From the NCBI GenBank assembly GCA_025345505.1, contig JANVCC010000048.1, positions 1,224,037-1,288,036 on the forward strand: a DNA stretch of 64,000 bases. The letters run 5' to 3'. The position numbers and the translations under genes were made by a program. A model generated the notes under the pieces. The model saw only the letters and a list, made by a program, of their open reading frames with translations, was not told the DNA's origin and made no database searches. Positions 48,206 through 59,745 of the stretch are shown here, one piece after another (position 1 is the stretch's first letter; every line of letters begins with the position of its first letter). Source of the stretch: Todiramphus chloris collaris (lineage: Eukaryota; Chordata; Aves; Coraciiformes; Alcedinidae).

Positions 48206-50800
48206 CCACGAATTCATGGCCAAGGGCCAAGGTGGCAACACTCCTACCATTGTAACCAGCTGAGGAATAAGCCAAGACAACCACAGCAGTGATAAATATT
48301 CCTTGGTTTCCTCCCAGGATGTGGACCAGAAGGCCAGCTGCCTTAAGGTCCTTTGGTCTGCCATCTTAGTGGAGGCAGAAGGTGGACATCCAAAGGCCAT
48401 CGAAGATGCAAGAGTTATTGATATCCAGGTCTCTGTCCTCTTGGGTATTTCTCCATGGAACAGTGTTAGAACATCTATTTAGGTGGCTACCATGACCAGA
48501 CCACTGGCTTTGCAAGGACCTCCTCTAGCTGGTAGCTCCAAATTGGTCTGGTTTTCCTTGCAGCAACAGCAGCAGTAAGATATCTCCCTACCTTCTTTTA
48601 TCAGGCCAGGTTTTTACTTATAGGGTAAAATTTTATCTATAGTAGGACCCTATCAAGCTGCTTATCCATACCTGTGTTGGTGAGTGAAGGAGTAACAGGA
48701 CAGTATGTTTCTAAACAAAGCTCTGGGGGTGCTTCCATGCCTTCTTTCCTTGGGTGATGTGGGGTCAGGCTGTGGTCTGCTAGACTCCTGCCTGCTTTCT
48801 TTTTCTCATCTTCTTGAAACTCTCTAACACTCACCTTTACCCCCAGTCACCTACACTATACTGATCATACTGGTGCAGTCACCTGCTCCCAGGCTAACCC
48901 AGCATCTGAGCCTTTTGGATGTTTATCTGAGATGGCATCTGCAGTTCATCATCCACCTCACTGGAGGAGTGATGTGTATGCTCTGCTGCATGGGCAGTGA
49001 CACAGGGTGACACTGCTCTAGGAGAGAGCAGCTGCCATCAAAGGCCACCATGCTAGCTTGTTAGTGACAACATCCAGAAAGCTTGATAACAGATGTCAGG
49101 ATGATTTTTTTTTTTTTGTTGGAGGCATGTAAGTTTAATGCATGAACTTTATGTATGTATGCTTATGCCAAATGTGGTACCACTCGTTGGCTTTGCAATA
49201 TTTATAGTCTCGATCCAAGAGCTGGCTTGAAGCACACTAAAATCAACACAGTCTGAGTCACCAGGTGACAGAAAGGCACCCACAGCTTCACTGGAACTAT
49301 GTTAGTTTACAGCAAACATCTGTCTGAGGTATTGTAGACGCTGGAAAGTAGGAGTCTACAAACAGATCCCTCTAAAACGTGTTTTGGGACTCACCAGGTC
49401 TGTGAGACAGAGGGCACGTACAACGTTACTCACCAGGGGTGATTAGTACCAACTGAAAAGAAACTAACCAACCTCCCCAAAGTAAAATGCATAAGAAATC
49501 TCAAATAATTAATATTTTCTCGGGAAATCTCAGTGATTCAAACTCTCCAAGAATCAGTAGCAAAACAATTTGTATCTTTTTAAAAAGGACTCTCTATCAT
49601 TCAAACAAATTTAGAACGCTTGTCGTCTTAGCTTTTTGCTTTTTCACAAAAGCCTTGTATGATGTTGTAGGCCAAAATCAGTTTGTCAACAGATGTTTCC
49701 CCCATCATTTTGCAGCTAAGAACCTGCTAAGAAGCAGTTGACTCTCATCCTCGTTGGGACGCATACTGAGAATTACAGACACAGCAGGCTTGCTGCACTT
49801 ACCTGTTCATATGTCTTAAAAGCAGGTATACACGTCTTGGTGTTGAATTCTCGAGGCTTTTCACCTCATTAAACATTGTGATAACTATGAAACAGCTTTA
49901 TCATGATTCCAGGCAGCATTTTGCAAAACCAGAAACAATACAACTACAGGCTTTGTAGCTGCCTGTAATCATAAAAAGTATTTTAGATTTACTATTCAGT
50001 TTTTAGAAACCGTCTGTCAGCATAAGGACTTTAGAACCAATCATCAAAAAAAATGAAAGATGTGAAGAATCTCAGCAGGGGCTACTAGTAAATAGTGATG
50101 TAAGTGGTTACAAAATACAAGTGAATGGGAAAAATGAGCAGTTTAAGGTACCTATTGCCCTCAATAAGTAAGATATGCAAATATTTAGAGGTAAACAGAA
50201 GAGTAACATCTTTTTGAAGACTGAATCTTTGCTCAGAAGATCACCAGGGTGACTAGATATAAAAGTCTTCATTTAAAAATTATAAATCACTTGTATTTTT
50301 TACTGATGCTGCCTCAGTGGGACATGACATCCGCTAGTCCAGAATTTATTCTTTTATTTGGGCTATAGAAACTTGGTGACATGCTGCAACACCATGCCCC
50401 ACCCCAGCATAAAAAAACATAAGACACGCTGCAGATCAGCATATGAATACAGATAATACTGAAGACAGAAGCTGATAGGTATTGGGAATGGCCTCTTCCC
50501 TCCTGAAAACTTGTTCAGGGTGATGCAATTACTTAGTTGCTCACCCACTAAAAGCTACATGATCATGAGATCAAAATCGCTGCACTTTGCTTTCATCTGG
50601 CTTGTATAATTTATCTGTTGGGAAACAGCTTGCTTTCTGAAGGTATATTTTTCAACAGGCAGAACTGTGATGTTGTATAAAGGAAAGAATCCTGATGAGG
50701 TTTATTTCTTTAGCTTAAATGAAACACAACCACAAAAATGTAGAAGAACCCCCTCTGCCATCTCTGCTGAGGCAAAGCAGGGAAACTGCTCTGAAGACTC
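48206..50800. other. No recognised gene
   Basis: GC-richer and not assigned at 48206-49080, then AT-rich. On the minus strand an ATG frame at 49876 runs 24 codons to a canonical donor at 49802-49797. No other support was found. Confidence 0.45.
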
Positions 50801-51186
50801 CCACGGCGTTTGAGATAGTGAACTGAGGAGGTTCAGCTAAATTAAGGGTTCAGGGGACTGTTTAAGGGCAGCAAGGGGACCATTTCAGCTGAGCATTTTA
50901 ACAGAAGGCCACCAGCAAACAGGCTGACAACTTCATGTTAATGCAAATTCATGTTATGAGAGGATATGCAATAATGGGTTATTTGTGATGTCCTTGGGAG
51001 AGCAGAGATACCGTAACATGGTATGTCCTAATGACAACATCCAATGGCTCTCGTGGCTCTGCTAAATCCAGCTTTGGTGCTGTGAAACACCAGGAGATTT
51101 TGAAGGCTCCCTCTGGGGACGGAGCAGGGATAACAGAGAGCAGCTGTGACAGGTCTAAGGGAACACCCTGACCCTAAACTGTGACA
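50801..51186 (+). mobile_element. Old LTR, same family as the 16.2 kb LTR
   Basis: The last 41 bp (ending CACCCTGACCCTAAAC then TGTGACA) match the last 41 bp of the minus-strand LTR at 16197-16300 at 31 positions without a gap, by hand alignment. About 385 bp upstream, GCGTTTGAG ... GAACTGAGG ... GTTCAGCTAAATT resembles that LTR's start (GGTTTGAG ... AGAACTAATT ... GTTCAGTAATTTT). The middle cannot be compared because the other copy has a gap. No target duplication is visible. This is probably an older, more diverged fossil. Confidence 0.45.
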
Positions 51187-54100
51187 CCCGAGTTATTAAT
51201 ATCTTGGGGTGTTGTGTCTATCTCACCAGGATCAACACAAAATTATGCTCTTTTTGTTCCAGTCAATTTGTACATCCCAGGAAATTAATTTTTGTCTTTC
51301 TAATCAGAGAGCAAGTTCAAGTGATCATGCTGGAGTTTAAAAATTTATGCAACAGTACAAGGGCAAAAATGTGTGGTTAAATTTCAACCTGATTTTTAAT
51401 TGTATTTGCTATAGAAATGGACAAGGGTACCTGTTGATTATTTGCTGTCATTTCAGATCGTAGTCTGCAAAAAAAAATGCTAATTAGAGCAGTGGGTCGT
51501 ATCTTGTGGTGTCAAAAAGATGTGGTGTTTCCTTTACTTGGAAACAATAACATGCTGTTGAGTGCTACCGAAGCACAAATCTGACAGTTGCCAGGAAAGG
51601 GCAAGGCAACTACATACTGACAAGATTTTCACTTGTTCAGTATTATCCTGAAGACCCAAAGAAAATGAGCATCCCGGGGAACAAAGCTGTTTTGTGTTGC
51701 AATGAAACAGCTCCTCTTATATGGACTGGATTTCACATAAATGCACAGTGAGTTTCTAAATTGATTTACAGTACTGACAATATACTCATACGGGTAGTAA
51801 GTTTGCACAAGTGACATTTCAGTCACGGTGGGTAATATTCTGCGAGCTGCAGGACATCCATAAATGTCAACAGTATTGTCTTAAAGCTCCTTATGTCTAA
51901 TTTTCTCCAGAGCGAGCAAAATATTCTCCAGTCTACAGAAAACAAACAAACAAAAATGCCTCTGCCAAAAAATGCAAAATATCAGAGAAATAAAGTGTTG
52001 TGGTATGTCATTTCTTGAGTTGACAGAGCTCTTGACCGTGAGCTCGTGGGAAGTGGCTTGGGTTGCAGGTGGACAGGGTGGGGGGTTTTGCTTCCCTTCC
52101 AGATCATCCTTCTCTGAATACAGCCAATGACACTCAGTCCTGCACCCAAGGTACAGGGCTTTGCTGAGGAAAAGCTGGTCTAGGGGGTCAGACAGCTCAG
52201 CTGCCTGCCAGAAGCCCCATCTTCCTCTAAGACATCAGCTGAGAAGCAGTTTCGTTACTTCTCAGGAAGATTTTCCTCTTAAGACCAGCAGTGACAGATA
52301 TCTGTCAGTGTTTGAACCTATGGGCCTTTAATTCCCCTCCAAGCTATACGTTCCTACAAAGCAAGAAAAGTTCTGGGTCTCATCAGACCATGTCTGTCAA
52401 TTGTGGGAAGGACTGTAAGGTGAAAAAAAATAACAAACACACTTCTGCAAGTTCAGTTTTGCATATGGCAATGCCAGTGGCTTATGCCATAAAGTCTAAA
52501 TCTTACATTGACTGATGAAATTATACAACTAGTGCTTCAGATTTGATGAGGTTGTGTACACTGTATACTCAAAGATTCTGCTTTGAGAGAAGGATGCTGT
52601 GAAAGCATTTTTCTTTATCCCAAAGATAATTTTTCTTGCTGTTATTTGTAATATATATCATAGAAACTTGAGAATGGAAATTACTGGTTTCTCCATACTT
52701 TTTGTCTTATTTCTAGGTGAATTCGCTAGCTTGACATGAAACCTGGGCTGTTGCCATGTGAATAGCTTCCTTTTTGCCTTGAAAAGGAAAAAAGAAAGCA
52801 GAAGAGGGAGAAAAATATAGGAACGTTTGTTTCAAATAAAAAAAAAATCTAACGAGGATGTTCAAATAGTGGGAAAAAGGATTGTTCTTGGAGCTTTTCA
52901 ACTTCCACAGTGTCCCTCTGTTTGTTGGGTCAATGAGATACAATTTTTTTTTACTGTTGAGTCACTCTTTCCTGATGTTAAGGTATCTGAATCTCAGCAT
53001 GGTCTTGTATTGAATTATACTGTTCTTCCTTGTGTGTGTTGTGTGTGAGCATTTTATTAACTCAAATAACATTTCTGTGGTCAGTCTAACTATGGGATGA
53101 AGTATTAAAAGATCTGAAAATCTAGAATCCACTTTATGATTCCTCTCAGAATTTAGTATTCTGAAATTCTTTGCCTTCAGACATCTTCCAGACGATGTGC
53201 TAATTCAGAGCCGAGGTAATTTTGCAATGGTCCTAAGTAAATGCAAAATCGAAGGAGCTGTCAGTGCGTTTTTAATCCATTTTTTATGTTCTTGTCCTAG
53301 TGGTACAGTAAAGATTACAACATGAACTTAAAATGAGAAATGTAAATACATGGCATGTTTGGAATGGGGTGAGAAATGTCTTTGTAATTTACTGCTACTC
53401 CTCAAAGATATTGCCTTCTTGACAGCTAAGAACCTGATACAAAGTATGCAAAAGTCAAGGAAAAAGAATATAATAGACTTTGTGGATCTTTCTATCAGCT
53501 CTTTTTATTTAATGTACTGTGGAAGTATTTACACTGTTTATGAAAAATTTTGAAATGAGTAGACTGTGTCCCCTAGGTTTTATTTGCATCCTATATAATG
53601 ATTCATAAAGAAGTGATGTTAGCAGCTTTATCAATCCTTCTGATAGATTCAGAATTGTTTTCTGTTCATCTCAAAGTCTCATTTTTTTCAAGGCGAAAAA
53701 ACAAGCGAAATCCCTTAACCTTTGCACATGATTTATAGTAAATCTGCTGCATTGAATCTATTGTTCGAACTCGGTTTCATTTGTCTTTCCCTATGCTGCA
53801 CTTTCTGTAAGGCAATAACATGGCTTTCTTTGACTGATTTATGCTAGGAATGTAGTTAGGAAATTCCAGGTCTGGGTCCTGCACTCCCTTCTCAGGCTAC
53901 ACCACAGAAAAACCAAAGGCCCCTTTGAAACAGAAAGAAAGGGAGATAAGCAAACAACAAAGGCCATTTCCTCAGTCTCTGCAATATCTTTTACACTGGT
54001 TCATGCTGTGAAGCCCTGCAAATGCATCTTAGCAGCCAACCAGGAGTCATGAGGAAAAAAGGGTAGGAAGATGCACAGCAACTATGGGAAGTGTTCTCAT

Positions 54101-54994
54101 CTCTGAGCACCACGGAAAGCCAAAGTCAGGGTGGTCTCCACATACGCAGGACACCTGCATTTGCTGTGGGCAGTTGAATGACTCCTGTATTTTTTACAAG
54201 AAAAAAACTCACTCCCTTAGCTCTGATGTCCTACGGGCAGTTTTTGCTCCAAAGGTCCAATGGCTGGCAGACACACGAAGTCCCATCATCCAGCTTGCAT
54301 TCCCCTTAGAAACTAAGGCTGCTCTGCTGCTCAAAGAAATGAAGAGACTAAGCTAGTTAACCAGTTTTTTCAGGGGGTCTCACCATGAGTCATGGTAATG
54401 ATGGCTAAAAATATGATAAGGAGTTGAAGAAGGCAAATGTTAGCAATGTATTAATTAGGAAAAGAATCTCACAAAACACAATAAAGTAGGAAAAATAGAT
54501 TACAGAATGGGTATTTTGCTCATGATAAGGGAAAGAAGACAAAAGGAATAAATAGCCTGGCTAATTATGAAAAAAATAGACCTATAAAGGAAACACTGAA
54601 GAAGAAATGACAGATATGAGAGGCAGACCATGGTTTTCACAGCTTTCAGAAACTAAGTTTGCATTTCAATCCCCAATGTGCTGGCTCAAAGCTTAAGTCA
54701 GTGTAAGAGAGATTTGCCACCATTGCTAATATCCACATAGGAAACAACTGACACCAGTGAAGAGAGGTTACATAGAAAGACAATGGCTAGATGAGAGTTC
54801 TGGAGAATTGCTTCTAGAGATCATCCATGCAAAAGATACAAGTCTAAATAGATGGAGACCTAATACGGGAAAAATGGAATACAGAAATTCACAATGATTA
54901 CATTTGTGTACTGCTTAAAACTGCCAGCTTAATTAATTATGTGTGCTCCTTCTCACTTGAGCCACACTTTAGAAATACACGCATGGTTTAGTCT
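51187..54994. other. No recognised gene
   Basis: AT-rich, with short frames only. A 90-codon frame at 54084-54356 has no recognised domain. Confidence 0.5.
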
Positions 54995-55354
54995 GGTTTA
55001 GTCTGGAGAAATGGGCTGAAATTGTGCCAGGGGAGGTTTAGGTTGGATATAAGGAACAATTTCTTTACTGAGAGAGTGGTAAGGCCTTGGAACAGGCTGC
55101 CCAGGGAGGGGGTGGGATCACCAGCCCTGGAGGTGTTCAAAAAGCATCTAGATGTGGCACTTCAGAATCACAGAATCACTCAGGTTGGAAAAGACCCTTG
55201 GGATCATCATGTCCAACCATTAGCTCTACTCTACACGTTCACCCCAACTCTCCAAGTTCAGGCCATGGTTCAGTGATCCTGATAATGTTTAGTAGACAGT
55301 TGGACTTAATGATCTTGAAGGTCATTTCCAACCTTAATGAATCTATGATTCTAC
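54995..55354 (+). mobile_element. CR1 LINE, 3' part, split by a nested CR1
   Basis: GTGCCAGGGGAGGTTTAGG, GGAACAGGCTGCCCAGGGAG and CTGGAGGTGTTCAAAAAGC precede the interruption at 55166. After 55256 the same element resumes with GGCCATGGTTCAGTGA, GTTGGACTTAATGATCTTGA and the 3' terminus AATCTATGATTCTAC. The encoded ORF2 tail ([17 protein letters not shown]-like) is recognisable upstream. A small 10-bp tandem duplication (GTTTAGTCTG) sits at its left end. Confidence 0.93.
55166..55256 (-). mobile_element. CR1 LINE 3' tip nested inside another CR1
   Basis: AATCACAGAATCACTCAGG followed by TTGGAAAAGACCCTTGGG is the reverse complement of a CR1 3' end. It interrupts the plus-strand CR1 exactly between GGCACTTCAG and GCCATGGTTCAG. 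TTCAG occurs at 55161-55165 and again at 55257-55261, a plausible 5-bp target duplication. The 91-bp insert must be younger than its host copy. Confidence 0.9.
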
Positions 55355-56749
55355 ATAGCATGAAGTAGTTGTGGAATATTACCTCAGTATGTCATAAATA
55401 TGTGTCTACATTTATGTGTTTTGTTTGTGTCTTGAGTAATACCATGAATACCATGGTATTGAATACTATGTTGCTGCAAAATCAAATAAAAGAGATATCA
55501 GAAGCTGTTTAGGATGATTAAAAAATGAATTAGGCTGTTACAATAGGCCTGAAGATTACAGAACTATTAATTGCTAAATGAACTTACTTTGTCACATTTT
55601 CTGATATAAAATATAGAAAAGAGATCTCTGGGAAGGGTTTTTTTAAGGGATAATATTCATTCAAGTACAGTAAAAACTGTTGTTAAGAAAATGTCACCTT
55701 TCATACCTCAGCATGGAATCCATTTTAAGCGTAACACTCATTTGTAAACTCAAAGAATCAAGGCTGTAGCCTTGGGATTATTCTCCAAAGTAATCATTGT
55801 GGCTATGAACGTGTTTGAAAAAATTATGACATCCTAACATTATAATGCTACAAAGATTAAACAGGGCAATCCAAATGCTCATTTTCATTCCAAGATGCTC
55901 TACTCAACATAGAGCATGATTGTTAATGTGAAAGACTCGGTTAATCGAAGTCTTTCCTTACACGGAGTACAAGAGACGCAGTGAAGTGATTTAACCTTCA
56001 GAGCATCAGCTCCTGTAATTGAACCACACATTTTTATTCACTGGGAAACAAGGCAGACTATGGGTGGTTTATTGAAACTGACAGAAAAAGGAGGACAAGG
56101 TTTTGTTAAGTTCAAGAAGAGACAGTATCAAATTTTAGTATAAGCTTACAAAAGTACCGGGCAGCTACTGAATAGACCTATAAGAACATGAACACAATCA
56201 TTGCTTTTTCCAGTGCAGAGAAATAAAATATATTTACTATTATCAAAACAGAAACAGTCAGGTGCAGGAGGACATCCTTTTACTGATCTATCATCAGGAG
56301 ATTCAATATATTAGGGAACAGTAAACAAACCCTTGTGCAACGAAAAACATGTGTTCTGTCATAACAGGACCTGAAGACAAGTCGTTCATTTACATTTGGA
56401 TTCAGTGGATGCCAAGAGAAACACTTCTTCATGGGCAAAAAGCATAATTGAATAAAAATATGCAATTAGCTGCTCACGTACCTGTGGACACAACTCATTG
56501 CTAAGAGAGAAGGAAAGGCAGGATGCATCAAGAAGAAACTAGAGGAACTTTCAGTGATCTGAAAATAAATTTAAAAAAAAGTCATTGTCAATCACCTTCA
56601 ACTTTTGAAACAGAAAAACATGAAATATTTTTTTAAAGTAAAATTAAACAAGGAAAAATAATAAGACTTAGTAAGAAGTTGGGGTTTCTTTGGCAGAAGG
56701 AATAAAGGGCCCAAATAAAGCAAGGGTAAAAGGTGTATCTATGTTAAGG
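55355..56749. other. No recognised gene
   Basis: AT-rich, with A-rich patches near 56570-56660. No repeat or exon was recognised. Confidence 0.5.
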
Positions 56750-57395
56750 AAAAATTCCCTAAATATGAGGCAGAACTGTGCCCAGGTAGCCAGGAAGGCC
56801 AACAGCATTCTGGCTTCCATCAAAAATAATGTAGCCAGGAATAGGGAGGTGATAATCCCACTGTGCTCAGCACTGGGGAGGCTGCACCTTGAATCCTGGG
56901 GTCAGTTCTGGGCCCCTCACTCCCAGCAGGACCTTGAGAGGCTGGAGCTTGGCCAGAGAAGGGCAATGGAGCTGGGGAAGGGGCTGGAGCACAAGTCTTA
57001 TGAGGAGCAGCTGAGGGACCTGGGCTTGTTCAGCCTGGAGAAAAGGAGGCTGAGGGGAGACCTTATTGCTCTCTACAACTGCTTGAAAGGAGGTTGTGGA
57101 CCGGTTGGTGCTAAGTCTCTTCTCCCAGGTAATGAGGGATAGGACAAAACCAAACAGCCTCAAGTTGCACCAGGGGAGGTTTAGGTTGGATATTAGGAAA
57201 TAATTCTTTGCTGAAATGGCTGTTAAGCACTAGAACAGCCTGCCCAGTGAAGTGCTTGAATCACTGTTCCTGGTGCTTAGAAGTCGTGCACATGTGGTGC
57301 TTAGTGACATGTTTTAGCACTGAACTTGGTAGAGTTACGCTGATGTTTGGATTTGATGACCTTAAAGGTCTTTTCCAACTTAAAGAATTCTATGA
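56750..57395 (+). mobile_element. CR1 LINE, ORF2 C-terminus and 3' end
   Basis: About 650 bp and 5'-truncated. The plus strand encodes the end of CR1 ORF2: [18 protein letters not shown], then blocks equal to [36 protein letters not shown], and [18 protein letters not shown]. This frame stays open to about 57142. It then continues in DNA through CACCAGGGGAGGTTTAGG and CTTAAAGGTCTTTTCCAAC to a 3' end near AAGAATTCTATGAT. The open frame is a remnant of the transposon polyprotein lacking the endonuclease and RT core, not a host gene. Confidence 0.95.
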
Positions 57396-57807
57396 TAAAA
57401 ATACAAAAAGCAAGGCAATAAGAAAGAAATGCAAAGATGCTTCTTAAAAAAGACAGAGAAAATTAACAAACAGCAAAGTTGAAGCGCTGTAACAACTTTT
57501 CTCAAACCTCTGTGCAAGATTCTTTAGCTTTGAACACTTGTTCCTTTGTGAAGGATAATGTTAATAAGATGCTCAGGGAGATCATTGCTAATGAGGAAAT
57601 TTTAAGTTCAAAATGAGACAAGGAGTTACATGTTCAGGAGTACGTACGTATGCATGCCTTAAAACACTATCAGCTCTCCAAGACACAGAGGGGCATTCGA
57701 TGTGGAAAAGAATGTAGACTGCAGTGAATGTGGAATGAAGTGCTGCTGAATTGCCCCATAGCTCACCTGAATGCAAAGCAGGAATACCATAATTACCCAC
57801 GGGAAAG
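57396..57807. other. No recognised gene
   Basis: AT-rich spacer between two CR1 copies. Confidence 0.5.
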
Positions 57808-58479
57808 CAGAAAGTTGGTGTCCTGGTGGACAATAAGTTATCCTTGGGACAGCAATGGGACCTTGTGGGCAGGAAGGCCAATGGTCTCCTGGGGGGAATA
57901 AAGAAGAGTGTGGCCAGCAGGTCCAGGGAGTTTCTCCTGCCTCTCTACTCTGCACTGGTGAGACCACATCTGCAGTGTTGTGTTCAGTTTTGGGCTCCTC
58001 GGTTCAAGAGGGACCGGGAAATATACGAGAGAGTCCAACAGAGGCTATGAGGCTGATGAAGGGACTGGGACATCTCTCTGATGAGGAAAGGCTGAGAGCC
58101 CTGGGGCTGTTTAGCCTGGAGAAGAGAAGACTGAGAGAGGATCTTATCAATATTTACAAATCTCTGCAGGATGGGGGTCAAGAAGAAGGGGCCAGGCTCT
58201 TTTCAGTGGTACCCTATGATAGGATGAGAGGTAATGGTAGCAAGGTGAAACACAAGAAGTTCTACCTCAGCATGAGGAGAAACTTCTTCCCTGTGAGAGT
58301 GCCAGAGCCTGGCCCAGGCTGCCCAGAGAGGCTGTGGAGCCTCCTTTTCTGGAGATTTTCCAACCCCCCCTGGCTCTGTTCCTGTGTGGGCTGCCCTGGG
58401 TGACCCTGCTCTGGCAGGGGGGTTGGACTCCATGATCTCCAGAGGTCCCTTCCAACCCCCACTATTCTATGATTCTATG
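57808..58479 (+). mobile_element. CR1 LINE, ORF2 C-terminus and 3' end (different subfamily)
   Basis: About 670 bp. GTTGGTGTCCTGGTGGACAA, AAGAGTGTGGCCAGCAGG, ACCACATCTGCAGTGTTGTG, GGCTGAGAGCCCTGGGGCTG, GAAACTTCTTCCCTGTGAG, GGTTGGACTCCATGATCTC and the terminus ATTCTATGATTCTATG follow CR1 order. Its longer, GC-rich 3' region (TGTGGGCTGCCCTGGGTGAC) differs from the copy at 56750, so it belongs to another CR1 subfamily. The ORF2 tail is split over more than one frame. An LTR begins at its 3' tip. Confidence 0.95.
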
Positions 58480-58480
58480 G

Positions 58481-58827
58481 TGTGGGATATTAGTACACGT
58501 GGACAATCCAAACTATAACCCGTTGTCTGAAGGGTAACAAGATGGAGATCGACTGAAGGACAGTAGGTGGTGTGCGTGTCAGGAAAGGGAAGCAGGGCAA
58601 CACAGTTCCGGGTATGGAAAGCTATTGGGATAGGCTGCTTGCTGCCTGACTGCCTGTAGGGAACCAATCAAGAAAGGATGCATGGACACTTACAACCAAT
58701 CCTGATCTGTTTACAGGCACATGGCTAGTTGCCTGAGCTATATAAACTGGCTGTGAATTGCAGTAAAGGGTTGACATTATTTACTTTGATCACATTGGTC
58801 GTGTGTGGTGTCCATTATTCCTCCGCA
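58481..58827 (+). mobile_element. Solo LTR, 347 bp, 6-bp target duplication
   Basis: The element starts TGTGGGATATTAG and ends TTCCTCCGCA (TG...CA). It is flanked by perfect 6-bp direct repeats CTATGG at 58475-58480 and 58828-58833. The left copy is the last bases of the CR1 3' octamer region. Interior U3-like features in order are CCAAT at 58664 and 58696 and TATATAAA at 58739-58746, then an AGTAAA polyadenylation-like signal at 58762-58767 and a GT-rich stretch near 58798-58811. A 6-bp duplication fits alpha/betaretrovirus-like (ERVK-type) integration. No internal region is present, so it is a solo LTR. The intact flanking repeat suggests it is younger than most repeats here. Confidence 0.8.
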
Positions 58828-58833
58828 CTATGG

Positions 58834-59522
58834 GAATAGTTTCTATCAGCAAGATGTTCTAGGCCTACAAAGGTGTTCATCACTTGGATATGCTCCCAAG
58901 TGCCAAAGCTCTATACAGGTATCTTTTTGTTATTCATTCCAAAGTCTTCTTAAAGCATTCACAGTGAAAAAAGAACATGCTGTTGTTTTCTTTATGCCTT
59001 CAAGGGTAGATACATAGGTAGCATGATTTTCTCAAAATTAAATACGTGAGACTAAATTGCTTCCTCTCTCTTCTTAGATCTGTAACCCTTGGATCTGTAA
59101 CCTAGTATAGACTATATAACCCTTGAGGGTGGTACAATATAGATGCGCTGCTTAGTTACATTTGCTGTTTCAGTAGTGCTTACCTAACCACCTGTATTGG
59201 TGCACACATAGGGACATACAGTAACTGTACATTCCTTTTGTATTTCAAGTGAGGACTCAAAGAGATCAGGAAGAATCTGGAGACTGGAAAGATGTCCATC
59301 TGCCGTAGTAGATATAAGAGTACCGTTGATGTACTTCTATGCTTCCATAGCATAGATTGGCAGGTTGGAGAGGTGAAAAGATAAAAATTCCACATCTTTT
59401 TGTGCTCATATAACAGTGTCAAACCATTAGAAATTTATGAAATTTGTTCTAGTACAATATCCATATCCCCATTAAAAAAAAAGATAAAAAAAGAAAATTA
59501 TAATAATAATAATAAAAAAAAA
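58834..59522. other. No recognised gene; A-rich end
   Basis: AT-rich, ending in an A-rich/(AAT)n stretch (about 59474-59524) immediately before a CR1. Confidence 0.5.
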
Positions 59523-59745
59523 AGAATCATAGAATACCATGTTGGAAGGGACCTCAGGGATCACCTGGTTCAACCTTTCTTGGCAAGCAGCCTAACACCC
59601 TGTCTAGCTGAATCTTAAAGGTGTCCAATGTTGCAGAATCCCCCATGTCCCTGGGGAGATTATTCCAATGACTGATAGTTCTCATTGTGAAAATTTTTCC
59701 TCTTTTGTCCAGCTGGAATTTCCCCAGGAGTAACTTGCACCTAAA
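59523..59745 (-). mobile_element. CR1 LINE, ORF2 tail and 3' end
   Basis: AGAATCATAGAATACCATG then TTGGAAGGGACCTCAGGGA is the reverse complement of a CR1 3' terminus. The minus strand encodes the ORF2 tail with HWNNLPRDMGDSATLDTFK, matching the usual HWNxLPxEVVxxxSLxxFK pattern. About 220 bp, 5'-truncated, no autonomous coding capacity. Confidence 0.94.

Noticed and set aside
49803-49876. Minus-strand ATG frame of 24 codons ending at a consensus GTAAGT donor
   Set aside because: A single donor plus a short frame is expected by chance in tens of kb; no partner exon or promoter was found.
56690-57142. 150-codon open frame that looks protein-like
   Set aside because: It is the C-terminal part of CR1 ORF2 and lacks the endonuclease and RT core. 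Recorded as a LINE fragment, not a host gene.
57855-58403. 182-codon open frame
   Set aside because: It lies wholly within a CR1 copy, in a frame other than the main ORF2 frame for part of its length.
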